Positions 54,287 through 63,466 are shown, numbered from the stretch's first letter. The stretch: DNA of 64,000 bases from CAIVAT01 sp049317265 (GCA_049317265.1 JBMOIP010000015.1:22132-86131); one strand, 5' to 3'. Program-made: numbers and translations. Notes: generated by a model not told the origin, from the letters alone.

Positions 54287-55086
54287 GTCTCCCAAACAAA
54301 ATAGCGATTGAATTGACCGGTAACCGGCCTGTCAGCAAACAACCCATAAAGCGCCGAACCGCTGCCGCTCATGGAAGCATAAACGGCCCCGGCATCATAC
54401 AATTCCTGTTTAATATGCCCAATTACAGGAAATTTCGCAAAGACCGGTTTCTCAAAATCGTTCACCAGGAGGTCCTTCCAGACATCCACCGGTAGTTGTA
54501 TTACCTCCCTGATGGATGGGGTATGCACGGCAGGAACCACCATGCTGTAGGCATCCGCCGTTGATACATGAACACCGGGAATTACGATTACGAGGTATAA
54601 CCCCTGAAGATCCGGGCCAAAAGGTTCAAACTGATCTCCCTTGCCGAAAGCAAGCGCTGGTTTATTTCCGATGAAAAACGCACAGTCGCTACCCAATCGC
54701 CGGGCATAATCCAGTAAAGTTGAATTGTCAATACCAAGGGTAAAAACCTGATTCACGATCTTCAGCGTATATGCGGCATCCGAAGAACCGCCGCCGAGCC
54801 CGCTTCCAGCCGGCACAACCTTGTGAAGGTGCATTCTAACCTCAGGCAAATGATAATCCGCCTGCAGAAGCCGGAAGGCCCTTACGATGAGGTTCTCCTC
54901 AGGCTCACCAGGTATTTCTATCCCCGACGTACGAAACTGAAAAACACCATCGGGTGCGGGAATAATTTCAACCGCATCGTGAAAAGGGACAGGAAAGAAT
55001 TGTGTTTCGATATCGTGAAACCCGTCGGATCGCCTGCTAGTGACATTCAATCCGAGATTTATCTTGCAATTTGGGAAGTCGATCAT
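54265..55086 (-). CDS. ispE: 4-diphosphocytidyl-2-C-methyl-D-erythritol kinase
   Basis: A 273-residue GHMP kinase that phosphorylates CDP-methylerythritol in the MEP isoprenoid pathway. Motif 1 is CKINLGLNV near the start, the ATP loop is VPAGSGLGGGSSDAAY, and the third motif is ASMSGSGSALYGLF. Length is normal. The 3' end overlaps the permease gene's stop on the other strand by 22 bp. It may share a transcript with the peroxidase and ung genes upstream, as gaps are short. Confidence 0.95.
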   Translation of the reverse strand: MIDFPNCKINLGLNVTSRRSDGFHDIETQFFPVPFHDAVEIIPAPDGVFQFRTSGIEIPGEPEENLIVRAFRLLQADYHLPEVRMHLHKVVPAGSGLGGGSSDAAYTLKIVNQVFTLGIDNSTLLDYARRLGSDCAFFIGNKPALAFGKGDQFEPFGPDLQGLYLVIVIPGVHVSTADAYSMVVPAVHTPSIREVIQLPVDVWKDLLVNDFEKPVFAKFPVIGHIKQELYDAGAVYASMSGSGSALYGLFADRPVTGQFNRYFVWETYLGAIR

Positions 55087-55102
55087 ACAGCCAAAAATAC
55101 CA

Positions 55103-56269
55103 CTATTTTTCGTCAGGGAACTTCACTGGTTTTGAAAAGTCAGGATTGTTCACGAACGAACTGTCGGTCATGGTGAGCAGGAACGCTTTGAGATCAGCAA
55201 GCTGGGGCGGTGACAAACGGATACCCTTGGTTCCGATATGGTGCATTAATGGGCTGATGGTGGACGATGAAACAAGGCCGGAATTGTAGAATTCCAGCAC
55301 TTCATCCAGGGTTTTAAACCGTCCGTCGTGCATGTAAGGAGCCGTGTAGGCCAGGTTTCGTAAGGTCGGAGCCTTGTATGCACCAACATCATTGAGATCG
55401 CCCGTTACCGAATACCGGTCGCCGGTGTCCGTGAAAAGAGAATCTTTCCCATTGTTGTAAAAAAGGTTCGTCGTAAACAACGGGTTTCCATCACCACCGT
55501 GGCAATGAAAGCAATCTCCCCCCTGTTCAGTCATAAAAAGCACATACCCATTTCGTTCAGCAGATGTTAACTGAACCTCCCCCTGCATGAACCTGTCGAA
55601 CCTTGAGTTGGCCGAGACAAGGGTACGAACAAACTGGGCGATCGCCCTTCCCATGTTTTTAACTGTAACCCGTTTAGAACCAAATGCTTTCTGAAACAAT
55701 TCCGGGTAGCCACTAATGGTTTGAAAGAGGGCAGCCACCTTCAATGTGTCGCCATGAATCTCGTGCGGCGCAGCTATCGCCATCCAGGTAACGTCCTCAA
55801 GGTTTCTCATGTAGGGTGAAGGATTCTCAGGTGAAATCTTCCCGTTCCATAAAAAACCATGATTTGTCCATGCCAGGTTGATCATAGGCAGCATGAAATG
55901 AGGAGTCAGGATAGAAGTCAATCCGAACGGATGCCCCCCGTAAAACCGTGGATGGTCGATCCCACATTCGAACGATTGTGACTGCAGGTGACAAGTGCAA
56001 CAGCTCATGAGCGAATCGGGCGATGTTCGACCGGAAAGCCGGCCGTCATAAAAAAGGTACCGGCCCAGTTCAACACCCTCAACCGTCATCGGGTTATCAG
56101 AAGGGATATTCAGATCTGTCGGAAAAAAACGCGGTATTGCGATGGTATAGGGGGTAGGATGATACGATTGTTCATGCACCATGTCCTTCTGACACGATGC
56201 CAGGAGAAGGAACATGGCAAACAATGCAATGGTTAAGGAGTAATAACGCGTGAGAAAAAATTGGATCAT
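55103..56269 (-). CDS. Di-haem cytochrome c peroxidase-family lipoprotein
   Basis: A 388-residue BCCP/MauG-family protein. The N-terminus is a lipoprotein signal (lipobox LLASC, Cys26). Two c-haem sites are visible: CCTCH (90-94) and CFHCH (253-257). Further family motifs are ELGRYLFYDGRLSG and APTLRNLAYTAPYMHDGRFKTLDEVL with the distal Met/His region. It would reduce peroxide in the periplasm or act in a MauG-like oxidation. Its ATG overlaps the ung stop (ATGA). Confidence 0.93.
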   Translation of the reverse strand: MIQFFLTRYYSLTIALFAMFLLLASCQKDMVHEQSYHPTPYTIAIPRFFPTDLNIPSDNPMTVEGVELGRYLFYDGRLSGRTSPDSLMSCCTCHLQSQSFECGIDHPRFYGGHPFGLTSILTPHFMLPMINLAWTNHGFLWNGKISPENPSPYMRNLEDVTWMAIAAPHEIHGDTLKVAALFQTISGYPELFQKAFGSKRVTVKNMGRAIAQFVRTLVSANSRFDRFMQGEVQLTSAERNGYVLFMTEQGGDCFHCHGGDGNPLFTTNLFYNNGKDSLFTDTGDRYSVTGDLNDVGAYKAPTLRNLAYTAPYMHDGRFKTLDEVLEFYNSGLVSSSTISPLMHHIGTKGIRLSPPQLADLKAFLLTMTDSSFVNNPDFSKPVKFPDEK

Positions 56270-56946
56270 GATAACCTCCAGTCAATTTCTTCCACCCCCT
56301 GCCGTCGAAGAATATCATTAACCTGTGAAAAGTGCCGGCATCCGAAAAAACCCCGATGCGCAGATAAGGGAGAGGGATGAACTGCAGTAAGAACAGCATG
56401 ACGGGAGGTATCAATCAATGATTTTTTTGCGATGGCAAAATTACCCCATAAAATGAAAATCAATCCAGTCCGCTTTTCGGAAAGCTGACGAATGGCCGCA
56501 TCGGTAAAAGTCTCCCATCCATGATTCTGATGGGAACCTGCCTGGTTTTCGCGGACAGTAAGGGTGGCATTAAGCAGCAAAACGCCCTGGTCGGCCCACC
56601 TGGTCAGGTTTCCCCCGGCTGGTTCCTGGATCCCCATGTCCGACTTCAACTCTTTCAAAATATTGACAAGCGAAGGAGGCTTCTGAACACCGTCAGGCAC
56701 TGAAAAACATAGTCCATGAGCCTGTCCCGGACCATGGTAAGGGTCCTGCCCTAGCAATACAACTTTAACTTTGTCAAATGGGGTATGGTCAAACGCGTTG
56801 AATATCAGTTTCCCCTGCGGATAAACCCGGTAATTCTTCTTCTCCTCCAATAAAAAAAGTTTCAATTTACTGAAGTACTCCATGGAAAATTCATCCTGAA
56901 GCGCCTGTTTCCAGCCCGGTTCCATCACCGGATCCACTTTTTCCAT
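56266..56946 (-). CDS. ung: Uracil-DNA glycosylase
   Basis: A 226-residue family 1 uracil-DNA glycosylase that removes uracil from DNA. The catalytic Asp is Asp68 in GQDPYHGPGQAHGLCFSV and the catalytic His is His190 in HPSPLSAHRGFFG; LLLNATLTV and WGNFA are also typical. ATG 56946 is preferred to GTG 56949. It is translationally coupled (ATGA) to the di-haem peroxidase gene, an unexpected pairing with no obvious functional link. Confidence 0.96.
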   Translation of the reverse strand: MEKVDPVMEPGWKQALQDEFSMEYFSKLKLFLLEEKKNYRVYPQGKLIFNAFDHTPFDKVKVVLLGQDPYHGPGQAHGLCFSVPDGVQKPPSLVNILKELKSDMGIQEPAGGNLTRWADQGVLLLNATLTVRENQAGSHQNHGWETFTDAAIRQLSEKRTGLIFILWGNFAIAKKSLIDTSRHAVLTAVHPSPLSAHRGFFGCRHFSQVNDILRRQGVEEIDWRLS

Positions 56947-57022
56947 CACCTTATTAACTTTCTATCGTTGATAACTTTAGGCAATAATTCCTCAAAATGC
57001 TTGTTCTTTATCTTAATAGACG

Positions 57023-57030
57023 TACCTTTG
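57023..57030 (+). promoter_or_regulatory. -7 box TACCTTTG of the small lipoprotein gene
   Basis: TACCTTTG matches TAnnTTTG, 35 nt before ATG 57066. Confidence 0.65.
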
Positions 57031-57065
57031 CATATCTATTTACACGAAAATCAGGAGTGACCATC

Positions 57066-57188
57066 ATGAAAAAAGTCCTATTGGTTATTTTAGTAGCAGT
57101 TCTTTCAAGTATCCTCTATTCCTGCACCTCAAATCAGCATTGTGCAGCGTATGGTGAGAAGCAAAGATACCAAATAGAACGACGTTAA
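57066..57188 (+). CDS. Small 40-residue lipoprotein
   Basis: A 40-residue protein with a full lipoprotein signal (MKKVLLVILVAVLSSILYSC, lipobox LYSC), leaving a mature part of about 21 residues (CTSNQHCAAYGEKQRYQIER). The mature part has a C..YG....YQ pattern that I have the impression recurs in other small Bacteroidota lipoproteins. The gene has its own -7 box and its own terminator, so it is expected to be expressed independently. A longer frame from 56997 is not supported. Function unknown; it could be a small envelope peptide. Confidence 0.7.
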   Translation: MKKVLLVILVAVLSSILYSCTSNQHCAAYGEKQRYQIERR

Positions 57189-57216
57189 AAGAGCTTTTCC
57201 ATTTTAATTTTTCTGT

Positions 57217-57248
57217 AAATGGGAAGCCCTGGCTTCCCATTTCTTTTT
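57217..57248 (+). terminator. Rho-independent terminator of the small lipoprotein gene
   Basis: AAATGGGAAGC pairs with GCTTCCCATTT around a 4-nt loop and is followed by CTTTTT. It ends just before the next promoter box. Confidence 0.88.
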
Positions 57249-57249
57249 G

Positions 57250-57257
57250 TACCTTTG
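57250..57257 (+). promoter_or_regulatory. -7 box TACCTTTG of the 57282 gene
   Basis: TACCTTTG matches TAnnTTTG, 24 nt before ATG 57282. Confidence 0.65.
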
Positions 57258-57281
57258 CTCTTTACCACTCTGTAATCTTCA

Positions 57282-58046
57282 ATGAAACGATTCATTTTCT
57301 CGTTGTCTTTGCTCCTCCTCATCGCAAGCGCACGGGTTGCATTCGGGCAATATGAGGCCCCCCGTGATACGATGCCGGAAAATGTTTTGCTTGAGAAACA
57401 GTGGAGTCTCGGGGCAATGCTTCATACAAACGGTTGGGGTCTGAAATTCCGCAAAGGGCATAACGTGACGGCCCTGCGGCAGTTCATGTGGGAAATTGAA
57501 TTTTCCACCTACAAATCCTCCAAGGAGGTACGCCTCGTAAATCCATACTATTCGGATTCCCGTTCATTTTTCTACGGCAAACTCAACTATGTATGGTTCC
57601 TTAGAGGCGGAGTGGGACAGCAGCAGATACTCAACCGTAAACCATACTGGGGCGGCGTGCAACTGAGCTGGCTCTATTATGGAGGATTTTCCCTTGGTAT
57701 TTCGAAACCCGTTTACCTGTATATTATTCATCTCAACAGCGGTTACCAGGATTACGAAGTCAAGGAGGAGAGATATGATCCTCAGATCCACGGCATTGAA
57801 GACATCTACGGCCGGGGCTCTTTTCTCGCAGGATTTACAAAAATGGGGTTGCATCCCGGAGTATACGTGAAAACCGGCCTGGATTTTGAATTCGGCGTAA
57901 AAAACCGGCAGATAAGTTCATTGGAGGTTGGCGGAATTTTCGACTACTCCCCCATTCCCATTGCCATCATGGCCGAAAATCCAAAACAAAGCTACTTTCT
58001 GACACTCTACCTGAGCGTAATGTTCGGAAAACGTTACAACAAGTGA
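57282..58046 (+). CDS. Conserved outer-membrane beta-barrel-like protein
   Basis: A 254-residue exported protein (signal peptide MKRFIFSLSLLLLIASARVAFG). The mature part has alternating hydrophobic/aromatic strands (WSLGAMLHTNGWGLKFRKG, FFYGKLNYVWFLRGGVGQQ, VQLSWLYYGGFSLGIS, SYFLTLYLSVMFGK), typical of a small beta-barrel. No family name is recognised with certainty; similar unnamed proteins seem common in Bacteroidota. It is convergent with birA. Confidence 0.72.
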   Translation: MKRFIFSLSLLLLIASARVAFGQYEAPRDTMPENVLLEKQWSLGAMLHTNGWGLKFRKGHNVTALRQFMWEIEFSTYKSSKEVRLVNPYYSDSRSFFYGKLNYVWFLRGGVGQQQILNRKPYWGGVQLSWLYYGGFSLGISKPVYLYIIHLNSGYQDYEVKEERYDPQIHGIEDIYGRGSFLAGFTKMGLHPGVYVKTGLDFEFGVKNRQISSLEVGGIFDYSPIPIAIMAENPKQSYFLTLYLSVMFGKRYNK

Positions 58047-58050
58047 CACC

Positions 58051-58066
58051 GTCCGCTTGTCCACTT
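58051..58066 (-). repeat. Two octamers (GGACAAGC/GGACGGTG type) after birA
   Basis: On the minus strand two units, AAGTGGAC and AAGCGGAC, start within 4 bp of the birA TAG. They share the G-rich sense orientation of the longer arrays. Confidence 0.65.
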
Positions 58067-58069
58067 GCT

Positions 58070-58828
58070 CTAAAACACAAACTCCACCTCCCCATGCCCG
58101 AAACAAAGCACTTTACCTTCCCGGGTTTCAATGCATAACCGGCCCGAATCATCCACACCCCTGATTTTTCCGTCCATCAACAGTCCACCGCAGCGGAATG
58201 TTCTCCACACTGAATATCCTAACAGGCTGTTGTTATAATCCTCATCCAGGCTCTGCTCTCCATTTCTCAATGCCATGTATCGCTTGTCCAAAAAGCCACA
58301 CAGGGATAACAACGCCTCCTTCAAAACCGTTTCATGGTTGAGAATATGGAAGAGCGAAACAGGGTTGGGAATTTCGGAGGAAAACCGTTGCTGGTTGATA
58401 TTGAGCCCGATGCCGGCAATGGATGACTCCAATCGTAATCCCATGATCTTGTGTTCGATCAGGATGCCTCCAATTTTAAGTTTATCAACATACAGGTCAT
58501 TGGGCCATTTAAGATGAGTAATATTCGACGGGATGGTCGTCACCGACTCGCAACAGAATCGGAGGAAATCAAGGACACCGAGCGAAATCGCCTTATTTAA
58601 CTGAAATTGCCGCTCCGGTTCCAGGAAGTGGGGCTGAAGGCAAACCGTTAATGTCAGGTTCTTCTTCGCTTCGCTGGCCCAGACGTGATCATGCTGGCCT
58701 CGGCCAGCGTATTGTTCATGGGCCCAGATGACTGTGCCCTCCTCAAATACCGCCGAAGGAAAATCTTTGCCGGCATAGGAGTTGGTTGAATCAACCCGGT
58801 CGAGCTCAATTATTTTTTGACCGATCAT
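58070..58828 (-). CDS. birA: Biotin-[acetyl-CoA-carboxylase] ligase
   Basis: A 252-residue biotin protein ligase without the N-terminal repressor HTH of E. coli BirA. It attaches biotin to carrier proteins through biotinyl-AMP. Motifs: VDSTNSYAGKD near the start, AGRGQHDHVWAS (biotin/ATP loop, the usual GRGR-W pattern here GRGQ), LKWPNDLYVDKLKIGGIL and GIGLNIN. ATG 58828 is chosen because the family start (MIGQKIIELDRVDST) follows it; the frame is open to 58954 but overlaps the acs start and promoter. It is divergent from acs. Confidence 0.92.
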   Translation of the reverse strand: MIGQKIIELDRVDSTNSYAGKDFPSAVFEEGTVIWAHEQYAGRGQHDHVWASEAKKNLTLTVCLQPHFLEPERQFQLNKAISLGVLDFLRFCCESVTTIPSNITHLKWPNDLYVDKLKIGGILIEHKIMGLRLESSIAGIGLNINQQRFSSEIPNPVSLFHILNHETVLKEALLSLCGFLDKRYMALRNGEQSLDEDYNNSLLGYSVWRTFRCGGLLMDGKIRGVDDSGRLCIETREGKVLCFGHGEVEFVF

Positions 58829-58904
58829 AATTGTTGTTCTGAAGGAATTTTCAAAAAATAAAAATACTCTTTTATTTTGAAAGAAACACCTTGGAGGAAT
58901 TCCA

Positions 58905-58912
58905 TATCTTTG
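58905..58912 (+). promoter_or_regulatory. -7 box TATCTTTG of acs
   Basis: TATCTTTG matches TAnnTTTG, 13 nt before ATG 58926, giving a very short leader. Confidence 0.5.
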
Positions 58913-58925
58913 ATTAAAAAAGCAG

Positions 58926-60827
58926 ATGGAAACACAAAATGGTAACGACGGCAAATTCTATTTTCCACCCAGGGAGATCGTGAGGAAAGCCAATGTAAAA
59001 AATTACGAGACCCTTTACCAGCAATCTGTCGATGACAGGGAAGGTTTCTGGGCAGCAGAAGCTAAAAAGCTAGATTGGTTTAAGAAATGGGATAAAGTTC
59101 TGGATGACAGCAAGAAACCATTCTATAAATGGTTCACCGGTGGCAAGATAAACATCGTACACAATGCCCTTGACAGGCACCAGAAGAATGCTACGCGCAA
59201 CAAACTGGCCATCATCTGGGAAGGAGAACCTGGTGATGTGCGAACTTTTTCATACCATGCATTAAACCGCGAAGTTTCGAAATTTGCCAACATCCTTAAA
59301 GCCATGGGGGCGAAAAAGGGCGATGTGATTACCATTTACATGCCCCAGATCCCTGAACTGGTGATCTCGATGCTTGCCTGCGCCCGCATGGGGGCCGTCC
59401 ACAGTGTCGTTTATGGCGGATTCAGTGTAGAAGCCCTGGCAGAACGCATCCACGACTCCCAGAGCCGGATACTCATAACGGCAGACGGTGGCTACAGAAG
59501 AGGTAAAACCACCCAGTTAAAAGCGATTGCCAATGAAGCGATGCAGCGCTCGGCCACCATCGAGGTTTGCATTACTGTAAAGCGCACTGGGGAGGAGTGC
59601 TACATGGAGAACGACCGCGATTTCTGGTACCACGACCTGATGGTGATGCCCCTCGATTCAAAGGATTGTAAAACCGAAGTGATGGACTCCGAAGATCCGT
59701 TGTTCATCCTCTATACTTCCGGAACCACAGGGAAACCCAAAGGTCTGGTGCACACGCATGGAGGATATGCTGTATATACGGCAACCACGCATAAATATGT
59801 CTTCGATATAAAAGCCGAAGACCGCTGGTGGTGTGCTGCCGACCCGGGATGGGTGACCGGTCACAGTTATATTGTGTATGCACCGCTGATCAACGGGGCA
59901 ACCATCATGATGTATGAAGGTGCTCCAAATCACCCCTACCCCAACCGCTGGTGGCAGATGATTGAAAAGTACGGGATCAATATCCTCTACACTTCCCCTA
60001 CCGCCATCCGCGGATTAATGCGCTACGGTGCATCCTGGGCCAACAGGCACGATCTTAGCTCATTACGACTGCTTGGATCGGTTGGCGAACCCATCAACCC
60101 GGAAGCATGGAAATGGTACCATGAGGTGATAGGAAAAGGTAAATGTCCCATCATGGATACCTGGTGGCAAACAGAAACAGGGGGTTTTATGATTACTCCC
60201 CTCCCGATCATGCCGTTAAAACCCGGCTCCTGTGCCAAACCCTTTTTCGGAAATGAGATCGCTATTGTCGATGACAACGGTGAGGCAGTAAAACAAGGCG
60301 AAGAAGGCACCCTCGTCATCAAGAACCCATGGCCCGGGATGGCCCGCACCATCCTCCACGACCCCGCCAGGTATGTAGAAAAATACTGGGAAAAATATCA
60401 AAAACAGGGATGGTACCTTGCCGGGGACTCTGCCCGCCAGGATGAAGACGGCTACTATTGGGTGATCGGACGGATCGACGATGTCATCAAAGTGAGCGGT
60501 TACAGGCTGGGTTCAGCCGAAATCGAAAGCGCCCTTGTCAGTCATCCTGCGGTAACGGAAGCGGCAGCCATTGCATTGCCTGATGAACTTCGCGGAAATA
60601 TCATCCATACGACCGTCATCCTTCGTGAAGGGATCGCTCCCAGCGACAAACTGGCTGATGAGCTGAAAACCCATGTAGAAAAGGAGATTGGCCCCATCGC
60701 CCGTCCTGCCTTTGTGGTTTTCGCGGATAAGCTTCCAAAAACGAGGAGTGGGAAAATTATGCGGCGGGTATTGAAAGCTGCGGCATTGGGGCTGGATACC
60801 GGAGATCTTACAACTTTGGAAGAGTAA
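58926..60827 (+). CDS. acs: Acetyl-CoA synthetase
   Basis: A 633-residue AMP-forming acetate-CoA ligase of the ANL superfamily. The ATP loop is YTSGTTGKPKGLVHTHGGY, the adenylate-binding segment is DTWWQTETGG, the hinge region is YWVIGRIDDVIKVSGYRLG, and the catalytic, acetyl-regulated Lys is in KTRSGKIMRR near the end. It converts acetate, ATP and CoA to acetyl-CoA. Length and motifs are normal. It has its own promoter and is divergent from birA. Confidence 0.95.
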   Translation: METQNGNDGKFYFPPREIVRKANVKNYETLYQQSVDDREGFWAAEAKKLDWFKKWDKVLDDSKKPFYKWFTGGKINIVHNALDRHQKNATRNKLAIIWEGEPGDVRTFSYHALNREVSKFANILKAMGAKKGDVITIYMPQIPELVISMLACARMGAVHSVVYGGFSVEALAERIHDSQSRILITADGGYRRGKTTQLKAIANEAMQRSATIEVCITVKRTGEECYMENDRDFWYHDLMVMPLDSKDCKTEVMDSEDPLFILYTSGTTGKPKGLVHTHGGYAVYTATTHKYVFDIKAEDRWWCAADPGWVTGHSYIVYAPLINGATIMMYEGAPNHPYPNRWWQMIEKYGINILYTSPTAIRGLMRYGASWANRHDLSSLRLLGSVGEPINPEAWKWYHEVIGKGKCPIMDTWWQTETGGFMITPLPIMPLKPGSCAKPFFGNEIAIVDDNGEAVKQGEEGTLVIKNPWPGMARTILHDPARYVEKYWEKYQKQGWYLAGDSARQDEDGYYWVIGRIDDVIKVSGYRLGSAEIESALVSHPAVTEAAAIALPDELRGNIIHTTVILREGIAPSDKLADELKTHVEKEIGPIARPAFVVFADKLPKTRSGKIMRRVLKAAALGLDTGDLTTLEE

Positions 60828-60865
60828 TCCGGGGCAAGCATTCCCCAAATATTTACCCGGGACAG

Positions 60866-63466
60866 TTAATTTATCCTTACCGGGATAAACATTTTCACTC
60901 TCACGGGGTTGCCATCCAGGTAACCTGGTGCCCATGGCGGCATACCTGCCATGACTTTTAAAACTTCCTGGCCAACTTCCGGTGAGATTGAACGCTCAAC
61001 CTTGAAATCACTTAGCATCCCGTTGGGTTCCACTACAAAACTGACGACTACCGTCCCGGAAGGAATATTCCCGGTAGCCATTGATGCCAGGTTCAGCCGG
61101 TTGCGGATATAAACAAACATCGCCTCTTCCCCATCAAAAAAGTGTGGCTGGGTATTGACAAAGGTATAAACCGAATCAGGGGCGGCCACTTTCCCGTCCT
61201 TATTGTAATATTTCCATCTTTTTTCATCGAAAGTGCCATTTACATAACTCCCCTTTGCAGCTATGTTGCCGGATGGACTATAAAATGCCCAGTCACCGGC
61301 AGGTTTCCCATCAATGAACACCCCGCAAACTTCCGGTTTCCCGTTTTCATAAAAGATATTGAATCCTCCGTTAAGAGTATCAGTCCCGTAACCGCTCCTG
61401 CGGGAGGAATCATCAACCGGCGTATAATCCGTCATAAAGCTTACAAGTCTTGCATTTCCGTTGGTGTAAAGTGCAACATAGGGCGGTAACGTATCGATTG
61501 AAGTTTGAAAATAGGTCAGTGAATTCCGGGGAATTGATTTCGGGTAATCAAGGAAGTTGGCAATACGAAAGGTTTTTGAATGAGGAAGCACGGTTGACTG
61601 GTATTTCGTAGTGGCTGTGAGCCTGGTGCTGATGCTGTCTCCTGTGAAAACAAGAAATGGCATTTCAAAGCCGTTACCAACATTGCTCCATTTATAGCTG
61701 AGAACAACATGGTCGCCGTTCCGCAAATATCTGTATGTCAACACAGGAGGTTCCCTGTCAAAGAGAAACTTCTGAAAGAATGGGGTGAAGTCCCTTCCAA
61801 GGTATTGATTTGCAAAGTTTATAAAATCCATTGTAGAGGCACAATGATAGATGTATTGATGATAAAACCCTTTCACCAATCCGAAAAAGAGGGAGTCGTT
61901 GTCGAGCAGGCAGCGCAGGTTATGCAGCATGACCGCTCCTTTGTTGTAAATATCTCCTCCCAGAAAAGTGTTGTCATTTACATCGCGGGTTCCGACAACA
62001 GGCCAGATATTCAGAATTTGGCTCATATTGCTTAGTGCGACATTCATATACTTTTCATAGCCATATACTTGCTCCATGAACAGAAATTCCGAATAGGTGG
62101 TGAATCCCTCACTGATCCAGGCATCAGCCATCTCACTCATTCCCACGGCATTTCCCCACCACTCATGAGCAGTTTCATGAACAAGCAGGTAATCAAAGTC
62201 ACATTTATCATATATCCTCCGAAACTTTTTGCCGTACTCATCCCCGATCGCAATGGCTCCCTGGTGCTCCATACCGGCAAACGGGGCTTCCACCCATGCC
62301 CCGCCATCCCGGGGAAAAGGATAATCGCCATATAATTTCCCATAGACCTCCATGATCTTCCTGGTCTGGCTGTAATACACCTCCGCCTTTCGTTTATGAT
62401 GCGGGAGAACATAGAAATCAAGGGAGATCTCCCCTGATGAATTCGCCATTGTTTCGTGCAGGTTGACAAAATTGCCTACATAAAGAGTTACAAGATAGTT
62501 GGTGATTGGATAGGTTACAAACCATTCGTACCTCCACCCCTCCTTTGCTTTAGTGACAGAGCGCAGGTTGCCGTTTGATATCCCCTGGTATTCAGGGGGA
62601 GTGACTACAGTTATCCGCATTGAGTCGGGTTTGTCAGCCAGGAAGTCCTTATTGGGCCACCAGCAGCTGGCCCCCAGGTGTTCGCAGGCTACGCCAACCC
62701 AGTGTTTTCCCCGCTTTTTCTTCCAGACGAAGCCGCCATTCCAAGGCGGATTGGTTGCTTCGTGAGGTTTCCCTGAATAGGTGATCAGCACCGTATCCCT
62801 CTCACCTGCCCGCAGAAGTTCAGGAAATTCAACAAACACCGCATTATACTCACGGTTAAGCTGCAATTCCCTGTTATGCCAAACCATCTTCTGAATTGTA
62901 AGCTCTGGAAACAGGTCAAACTGGATTCTGCGGGTATCTTCAATAACCTTAAAGCAGATTGCATTGCTTCCGGATATCTCCTTTGATTCGGGTTTTACGT
63001 TCACCTTCAGGTCATAGAAATAAACATCATAACAACTTCGCTCCGATCGTTGCCCTCCCCTGAGAGAATCTTTCCTGGAGAATTTTGGCTTGAACCCATT
63101 TTCGGCTTTCAGTGTATCATCCATGTATTCGCGAGCCACTTCATTGGCAAGGAATTCCTTTGAAATAAAATACTTAACCTTGCTGTTGTCTCTGATGGCT
63201 CCCAATTTAACGGCCATCTTCAAATCCTCAACTGAAGATCGCTGGTCGTTAAGCATCATAAAAATCCAGCCCCTTACCAGGAACATCCTTCCTGTCGGCT
63301 CACTTCCGGCGATGACGATGTTCATATTTTCAAGCGCCTCATGATATTCATGTGCATCAATTTGGGTTTTGACCAGCTGAAAACGTTCCTGCAATCCAAC
63401 CTGGCACTGCACAGGATTAGTGAGCAACATGATGAGTAAAACCGCGAGAAGTGAAGGGTTTTTCAT
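60866..63466 (-). CDS. M1-family aminopeptidase fused to MORN-like repeats and a TonB C-terminal domain
   Basis: An 866-residue exported protein (signal peptide MKNPSLLAVLLIMLLTNPVQ). Residues 25-115 form a TPR-like helical start. The M1 gluzincin domain covers about 145-640: the substrate motif AGMEHQGAIAIG (397-408) and the zinc site HETAH (430-434) with Glu453 in ISEGFTTYSEF. Then come two or three MORN_2-like hairpins (about 690-770; FNIFYENGKPEV, GKPAGDWAFYSPSGNI) and a C-terminal TonB_C-type domain (about 775-866; GTVVVSFVVEPNGMLSDFKVERSIS ... PVRVKMFIPVRIN). All three parts are in one uninterrupted frame. No membrane anchor or TonB-type N-terminal helix is seen beyond the signal peptide. 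Confidence 0.88.
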   Translation of the reverse strand: MKNPSLLAVLLIMLLTNPVQCQVGLQERFQLVKTQIDAHEYHEALENMNIVIAGSEPTGRMFLVRGWIFMMLNDQRSSVEDLKMAVKLGAIRDNSKVKYFISKEFLANEVAREYMDDTLKAENGFKPKFSRKDSLRGGQRSERSCYDVYFYDLKVNVKPESKEISGSNAICFKVIEDTRRIQFDLFPELTIQKMVWHNRELQLNREYNAVFVEFPELLRAGERDTVLITYSGKPHEATNPPWNGGFVWKKKRGKHWVGVACEHLGASCWWPNKDFLADKPDSMRITVVTPPEYQGISNGNLRSVTKAKEGWRYEWFVTYPITNYLVTLYVGNFVNLHETMANSSGEISLDFYVLPHHKRKAEVYYSQTRKIMEVYGKLYGDYPFPRDGGAWVEAPFAGMEHQGAIAIGDEYGKKFRRIYDKCDFDYLLVHETAHEWWGNAVGMSEMADAWISEGFTTYSEFLFMEQVYGYEKYMNVALSNMSQILNIWPVVGTRDVNDNTFLGGDIYNKGAVMLHNLRCLLDNDSLFFGLVKGFYHQYIYHCASTMDFINFANQYLGRDFTPFFQKFLFDREPPVLTYRYLRNGDHVVLSYKWSNVGNGFEMPFLVFTGDSISTRLTATTKYQSTVLPHSKTFRIANFLDYPKSIPRNSLTYFQTSIDTLPPYVALYTNGNARLVSFMTDYTPVDDSSRRSGYGTDTLNGGFNIFYENGKPEVCGVFIDGKPAGDWAFYSPSGNIAAKGSYVNGTFDEKRWKYYNKDGKVAAPDSVYTFVNTQPHFFDGEEAMFVYIRNRLNLASMATGNIPSGTVVVSFVVEPNGMLSDFKVERSISPEVGQEVLKVMAGMPPWAPGYLDGNPVRVKMFIPVRIN

